A stretch of 12,488 nucleotides of DNA from Neocallimastix lanati (nom. inval.). Taxonomy: Eukaryota > Neocallimastigomycota > Neocallimastigomycetes > Neocallimastigales > Neocallimastigaceae. The stretch's first letter is position 1; each line of letters starts with the position of its first letter. The notes under the pieces are model-generated. The model made no database searches, was not told the DNA's origin, and saw only the letters and a list, made by a program, of their open reading frames with translations. A program made the translations under genes and the position numbers. Shown piece by piece: positions 8,549 to 12,488 of this stretch. Location of the stretch: contig JACVTC010000670.1 of the NCBI GenBank assembly GCA_016946835.1, positions 1-12,488 on the forward strand. The letters are read 5' to 3'.

Positions 8549-8574
8549 ATTGTTATAATTATAATTATAACAAT
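8549..8574. repeat. 26-bp perfect palindrome in the protease 3' region
   Basis: ATTGTTATAATTA followed by its exact reverse complement, 32 bases after the stop codon. It could fold as a hairpin in the 3' UTR or mark the transcript end. In AT-only sequence a perfect 13+13 match is unusual but can arise by chance or template switching. Confidence 0.6.
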
Positions 8575-8952
8575 ATAAACTTTATTAATAATACTTAATA
8601 TATTATTTAATAAATAAATAAGAAATAAAATAAATAATAATTAATAAAATTTTATATTAAAAATTAAAAAATATATATATGTGAAATAATATATTTTATT
8701 ATATTTATATTTATCATAATTTATTTAATATTATTATATATTTTTTTTATATATTTTAATTATTTTAAATATTTATTTACTTGCATATATTTATTTATTT
8801 TTTTTTTATACTTGGTATAACAATAATATAAAATAAATTATAAAATTAATTTTATATATTAAATAAATTACATAGTAAAACATATATACATATATTTTAA
8901 TGAAATAAAATTTTGGGAAAATATGTACCCTTCTATATTTTTTTTTTATTAT

Positions 8953-8992
<40 letters not shown>

Positions 8993-9290
8993 TAATAAAA
9001 TATCATTCATTATATATTCTGTAAACTAATCATATCTCGAAAATCAGTTACTTCTATTTAATTCATTCCCCAAAAATTTAGGAGTTGATATATTAATATT
9101 AACTCAAAACTTTATTAATATTATTTTGTTTCTTTAGTAATAAAAAATTTATTTTTTAATCTTTTGATTAAAATAAATAAATAAAATGAATGAAGAATTA
9201 TTTATTATCTTTATTATTATTAATTATTATCATTAATTATTTTTATTTAATTCTGAATCAGCACATTCTGGTGTTTATATATATATTCTC
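8575..9290. other. AT-rich spacer downstream of the protease
   Basis: No gene seen. AATAAA occurs at 8609-8614 and nearby, but this motif is uninformative at this composition. The only structured part is the imperfect hairpin at 8926-8961. Confidence 0.55.
8926..8961. repeat. Imperfect hairpin followed by an A tract
   Basis: TACCCTTCTATA pairs with TATAAAAGGGTA (10 of 12) around a T-rich loop, and is followed directly by more than 20 A residues. It contains the only CCC/GGG runs in the surrounding spacer. Function unknown; it could be a transcript end or the remains of a small element. Confidence 0.4.
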
Positions 9291-9416
9291 TTAATATCCT
9301 AACTCATTATCATGGTAAGTATAAGAACAACAAAATCCACATAAATGTATCTTTTTACTAATATGAACATCATAATCACTCTTACGTTGAAGACTCTTGC
9401 AAACATCATATAAAAA

Positions 9417-9732
9417 TCCCACTTCAAGTCCACCCTAACTGGAAATCCAGTTAATGCATTCTTTAAAAACTGCTAAAAGCCTAAGAACTTAAAAGAATAA
9501 AAAAATTTACTGAGGATGGATGGAGTATGGTCCAATAGCTGTAAGGAACAAGATAATCACGATTAGCTTGAGTTTCACCTTGATTATCTTCCCATGCTAC
9601 ATGGAATTAAATAACTCTTTCTAGTTGATTTATAACTGGATTATATTTTCAAAATCTAGATTCAATTAAAGATTTAAGAATTTCATCATGAGCTTGTTCT
9701 AATTCAGACCATATTTAAACTATTACTTCTGT
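9417..9732 (-). pseudogene. Relic of glutamate dehydrogenase, N-terminal region
   Basis: The active enzyme oxidatively deaminates glutamate to 2-oxoglutarate using NAD(P). On the minus strand, pieces in family order but in three frames: ELEQAHDEILKSLIESRF; NPVINQLERVI; FHVAWEDNQGETQANRDYLV; AIGPY (9525-9539, shifted frame); HPSSVN (9505-9522); FLKNALTGFPV (about 9437-9469). These match the conserved GDH order of ERVIQFRV-W-E-D-x-G, S-A-x-GPYKGGLRFHPSVN, and FKN-LTG-P-GGGKGG. Damage: TGA at 9649-9651, TAA at 9607-9609, loss of the K-G-G-L-R-F segment between GPY and HPS (this holds substrate-site residues), and at least two frame changes. Only the start of the substrate domain is present, with no nucleotide-binding domain. 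Downstream, 9291-9434 stays open in a further frame (GGLEVGF... to DNELGY), but I cannot align it convincingly. NAD or NADP type cannot be decided. Confidence 0.82.
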
Positions 9733-10318
9733 AAAAATTATATGATTTAAAAAAAAAAAAATTTAATCCATAAAATAAAACTATTATTATAAAAAATAAA
9801 TTAATGCAAAGTTGGATTAATAAAGAAAAGATGTTTTTTTTATGACCAAATCACTTTACATCTTACGATATCATATTTTTATTGTACAAAAATAATTTGC
9901 TCTGTAAAGAAAAAAAAATTGAAATGAAATATTATAAAATAAATAATAATAAATAAATAAAATAATAACAAAAAATGAAAATAAATAAAAATAAAAAATT
10001 AATATATCATAAAAAAATATATAAATAATTAAATAAAAACAAATATAAAAATTAAGTATATAATACAAAATACTTTCAATTTTGAAATTTTATAGATATT
10101 TATATTTTTTATTAATTTATAAATATAATATTATATTTAAATTATATTATATATATTTTATCAATAAATATTATATAATAATTATAATATACAAATTTTA
10201 TAAATAATTTAGTAAAATACGATATTTTAAAAATACATATATTATTTCATTTTTTCAAATATAAAATATAATTATTACTATTTATTAAATTTTCAAATTC
10301 ATTATATATAATTATTTC
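9733..10318. other. AT-rich spacer, nothing recognised
   Basis: A-rich and T-rich simple sequence. The open minus-strand frame at 9871-10068 codes only Tyr/Phe/Ile/Leu-type low-complexity sequence and is not a gene. Confidence 0.6.
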
Positions 10319-10490
10319 ACATTCATCTTTAGGTAAGATCAGCTATGTATAAAAGAGGGTTGCGGCCTCTAATATACGAGTTATTTTAATCAATGAAAAA
10401 CTCATATAATAACCCTTTTTGCATCATTTTTACTTGAAGATTTGCTCTTTGGCAAATCTTTCAGGTAAGAATTTACCTACAGATGAATGT
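10319..10490. repeat. Nested inverted-repeat island (MITE-like element or structured RNA)
   Basis: A less AT-rich patch bounded by an 18-nt inverted repeat: ACATTCATCTTTAGGTAA at 10319-10336 and TTACCTACAGATGAATGT at 10473-10490 (17 of 18 pair). Inside are further nested pairs: 10352-10361 with 10411-10420 (10 pairs, one G-T) and 10373-10382 with 10399-10408 (9 of 10). There is also an independent perfect 9-bp hairpin at 10437-10445/10452-10460 (AAGATTTGC/GCAAATCTT, 6-nt loop). An alternative small stem AGAGG/CCTCT (10354-10358/10366-10370) competes with the second pair. No coding frame and no clear target-site duplication were seen. Size and terminal repeats suit a miniature transposable element; the nested stems equally suit a structured non-coding RNA. 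Confidence 0.6.
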
Positions 10491-11864
10491 AAAGATTAAA
10501 TTTATGATATTCAAATCGTTTATATATAATTTTTCTAAAAATATTTCTCACAAATTTTTAATGAATTCATTTTGACCAATCATATTAAATTTATATTTAA
10601 AATATTTTTACCTTCAAATTTAAGAAGGATTAGAAAATCAAAAGCACATCACTTTTTTTTTAAAACAGTAAAATAATAAAACCAAATAATTGTTTTAGTT
10701 TATTACTATAAATATGAAAAAGTTACATATTTAAAATATAATTTTAACAGATACTAAAATATTTTCCATAAAACTTTTACATGATTATTTTATATATTAT
10801 AATTATTATAAACTATTAATATATAAGGATAAGTTAATATAATGTTATGAAATGATATTAAAATCGGTTAAATATTTGAAAACACGTGTATTAATAATAA
10901 AATAAGAATCAACAAATAAAATAATATATGTACAAATTAATTTATGAAATTATTGTAATTATATCTATAAATGAAAATTTAGTATAAGTTGTTATTATTT
11001 ATATAAAATATATATTTTATATATCATTTATTAAATATTTAACAATAATGATAATATTTATTATCAAATCTTTACTCCTTAATTTATATATTTAATAGTA
11101 ACTTCAGAGTATAAAAATTATAATTATGTAAAATAATAAACTAGTGAGAAAATACCACAATTGCTCAAGAAACTCACTTGTTAGTAAAAAAAAAAAAATT
11201 AATATATTAAAGATATAAAATATATATAAATATATTAAACCTCTTTTTAAGTAAATATTTTCATATATATATATTTAAGAAATGGAAAAAAAAAAAAAAA
11301 AAATCCTAATTTAATATACTAAAACATGGGTTTTAACTTAATAAAATAATTCAATATTTTCAAGAATAATTTAATATGATAATAATATAAAATAAATCGA
11401 AAATTTTATGAGATAAAATATATACATTTGTGTAATGTTACACGGTATGATAAAAATTTTGACATTACAATAAAAATATAATTGATTTTGATTTGTTAGT
11501 ATTATTACAAATAGAAATTAATAATAAAATATAAAATTAAATTTTTTGTTTAATATGAATTTTATTTTGAAATTTTATTTTGGAATTAAACTAAAAAAAA
11601 ATATATATATATATATATAATAATATTTTAATTTTATTTTATTTCATTTTTATATAAATTAAATCATTGTTCTTTTATAACTTTCGTATTACAGTCATTA
11701 ATTTTTATTATTATTATTTATTTATTTTATTTTATTTTTATATATTAAACTTTATTTTTACTTTTTTTTTTTTTTTTTTTTTGATTTCTTATAATAATAC
11801 ATTATTTTTTTTTCAATACTGTATATAATATGAAAAAAAAAAAAGGAATATAAATTGTTATTTC

Positions 11865-11904
<40 letters not shown>

Positions 11905-11985
11905 TTATTAATATTTTTTTACTTTTTTTTTGGTTTTTGTTTTATAACTTAAATTTATAATATGTAAATAAATTGCTAATTTAAT
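10491..11985. other. Long AT-rich spacer with simple repeats
   Basis: No gene supported on either strand. Contents: an imperfect 10-bp inverted repeat at 11139-11148/11173-11182 (AACTAGTGAG with CTCACTTGTT, 9 of 10, 24-nt loop) followed by A12-13; an AT dinucleotide run at about 11600-11619; T21 at 11762-11782; a TTA microsatellite at about 11867-11904. The membrane-protein gene to the right ends here, so its 3' UTR is just left of 11986. Confidence 0.55.
11867..11904. repeat. TTA microsatellite
   Basis: About twelve TTA/ATT units without interruption, about 80 bp past the stop codon of the minus-strand membrane-protein gene. Confidence 0.85.
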
Positions 11986-12372
11986 TTAAAGACTCTTTTT
12001 ATCATTATTCTTATTTTTTTTATTTATTTTTAATTGAGAGAAATAATATATAAGCCATGATAATCCATATGCTATGGTAAAATTTGTTACAAATCCAATA
12101 ATAGTTACAAATACTGGCTGTTCGTAAACTCTTAAAAATGGATAGGGTCCAGTTATGACTTTTATTATATTTAAAAATATTAATACAATTGAATAAATAA
12201 TTGTTGGAATGACACTTATGTAAAGGCTTTTCTTTGATAATTCTCCTTCTTCAAATATACAAAATGATACAAATGATATTATCGGGCAAAGTAAATGATG
12301 GTACAGTTGTGCTCCTCTGATTAATAAGACAATTTTCATCAACGGAACTATTTGAAATAATAATGAGTACCT
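11986..12372 (-). CDS. Multi-pass membrane protein of unknown function, C-terminal part
   Basis: The frame is open from the TAA at 12388-12390 to its stop at 11986-11988. No ATG stands at the head: the first ATG (12337-12339) lies inside protein-like sequence (YRYSLLFQIVPLMKIVLLIRG), so the gene starts further upstream. TACAG just before 12370 on the minus strand suggests a splice acceptor with the earlier exon(s) beyond it. About 120 residues are visible, with three or four membrane segments: LLFQIVPLMKIVLLI; YHHLLCPIISFVSFCIF; SLYISVIPTIIYSIVLIFL; and VFVTIIGFVTNFTIAYGLSW. The loop GPYPFLRVYEQP and a Lys/Asn-rich tail follow a pattern I associate with bacterial (Firmicutes-like) integral membrane proteins, possibly of the Pr6Pr type, but this is only an impression. 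Function not assigned. Confidence 0.6.
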   Translation of the reverse strand, partial: RYSLLFQIVPLMKIVLLIRGAQLYHHLLCPIISFVSFCIFEEGELSKKSLYISVIPTIIYSIVLIFLNIIKVITGPYPFLRVYEQPVFVTIIGFVTNFTIAYGLSWLIYYFSQLKINKKNKNNDKKSL

Positions 12373-12488
12373 GTATTTAGAATAAAATTACCAAAAAATG
12401 AAGTTTTTATGTTGAAGAGAGCTGCAAGTCATACACAATCATTGGACTTTTTTAATAATAAAATAAAAACAATAATAGAAACTATAAA
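12373..12488 (-). other. Probable intron or upstream part of the membrane-protein gene
   Basis: On the minus strand it ends TTCTAAATACAG, a branch-plus-acceptor-like sequence. A different frame here reads AALFNIKTSFFGNFILNTG, which also looks somewhat protein-like. So either this is intron, or it is exon separated from the downstream frame by an indel. The window edge prevents a decision. Confidence 0.35.

Noticed and set aside
9871-10068. Minus-strand 65-codon open frame
   Set aside because: Low-complexity Tyr/Phe/Ile sequence with no motif; AT-rich by-product.
10319-10470. U1 snRNA on the minus strand
   Set aside because: CTTACCTG and a following hairpin are present, but the stem-loop I protein-binding loop and an Sm site in the right place are not visible.

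Overview
The window is extremely AT-rich nuclear DNA. It is full of homopolymers, TTA/TAA microsatellites and small tandem arrays, with a few less AT-rich islands that hold all recognisable genes. The composition, a mitochondrial-type presequence, a short AT-rich intron, A-rich start contexts and a secreted subtilisin fused to hevein-like chitin-binding modules together suggest a eukaryote, most likely an anaerobic gut fungus (Neocallimastigomycota). This is inferred from the sequence; no search was run.

Layout, left to right. Positions 1-454 (minus) hold the 5' part of a serine hydroxymethyltransferase gene, with an organelle-type presequence and one intron, running off the left edge. Positions 889-1573 (minus) hold an unrecognised gene with an Asn/Ser-rich N-terminus and a less AT-rich core. 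About 2392-2649 is a decayed coding-like island. From 2650 to 4835 there is AT-rich spacer with a 46-bp duplication, a tetranucleotide repeat and a 340-bp TTA array with an 87-bp higher-order period. Positions 4836-5490 are a truncated, multiply broken copy of the subtilisin gene, followed by a minisatellite (5731-6195) and A-rich arrays (6308-6550). The main gene is at 6635-8516: a secreted S8 protease with two C-terminal CBM18-like modules, broken once in an A9 tract.

The right half is mostly spacer. It holds a relic of glutamate dehydrogenase (about 9417-9732, minus), a nested inverted-repeat island (10319-10490) of unknown nature, and the C-terminal part of a multi-pass membrane protein at the right edge (11986-12372, minus).

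The genes do not form an operon or an obvious pathway. The protease and its dead copy are a local tandem duplication. The SHMT and the GDH relic are amino-acid metabolism genes with no sign of co-regulation. The three best-preserved genes with a readable frame break (SHMT, the unknown gene and the protease) carry five such breaks in all, each in or beside a homopolymer or simple repeat. Uncorrected sequencing indels explain this at least as well as gene death. The two true relics differ: they have in-frame stops and multi-base losses.
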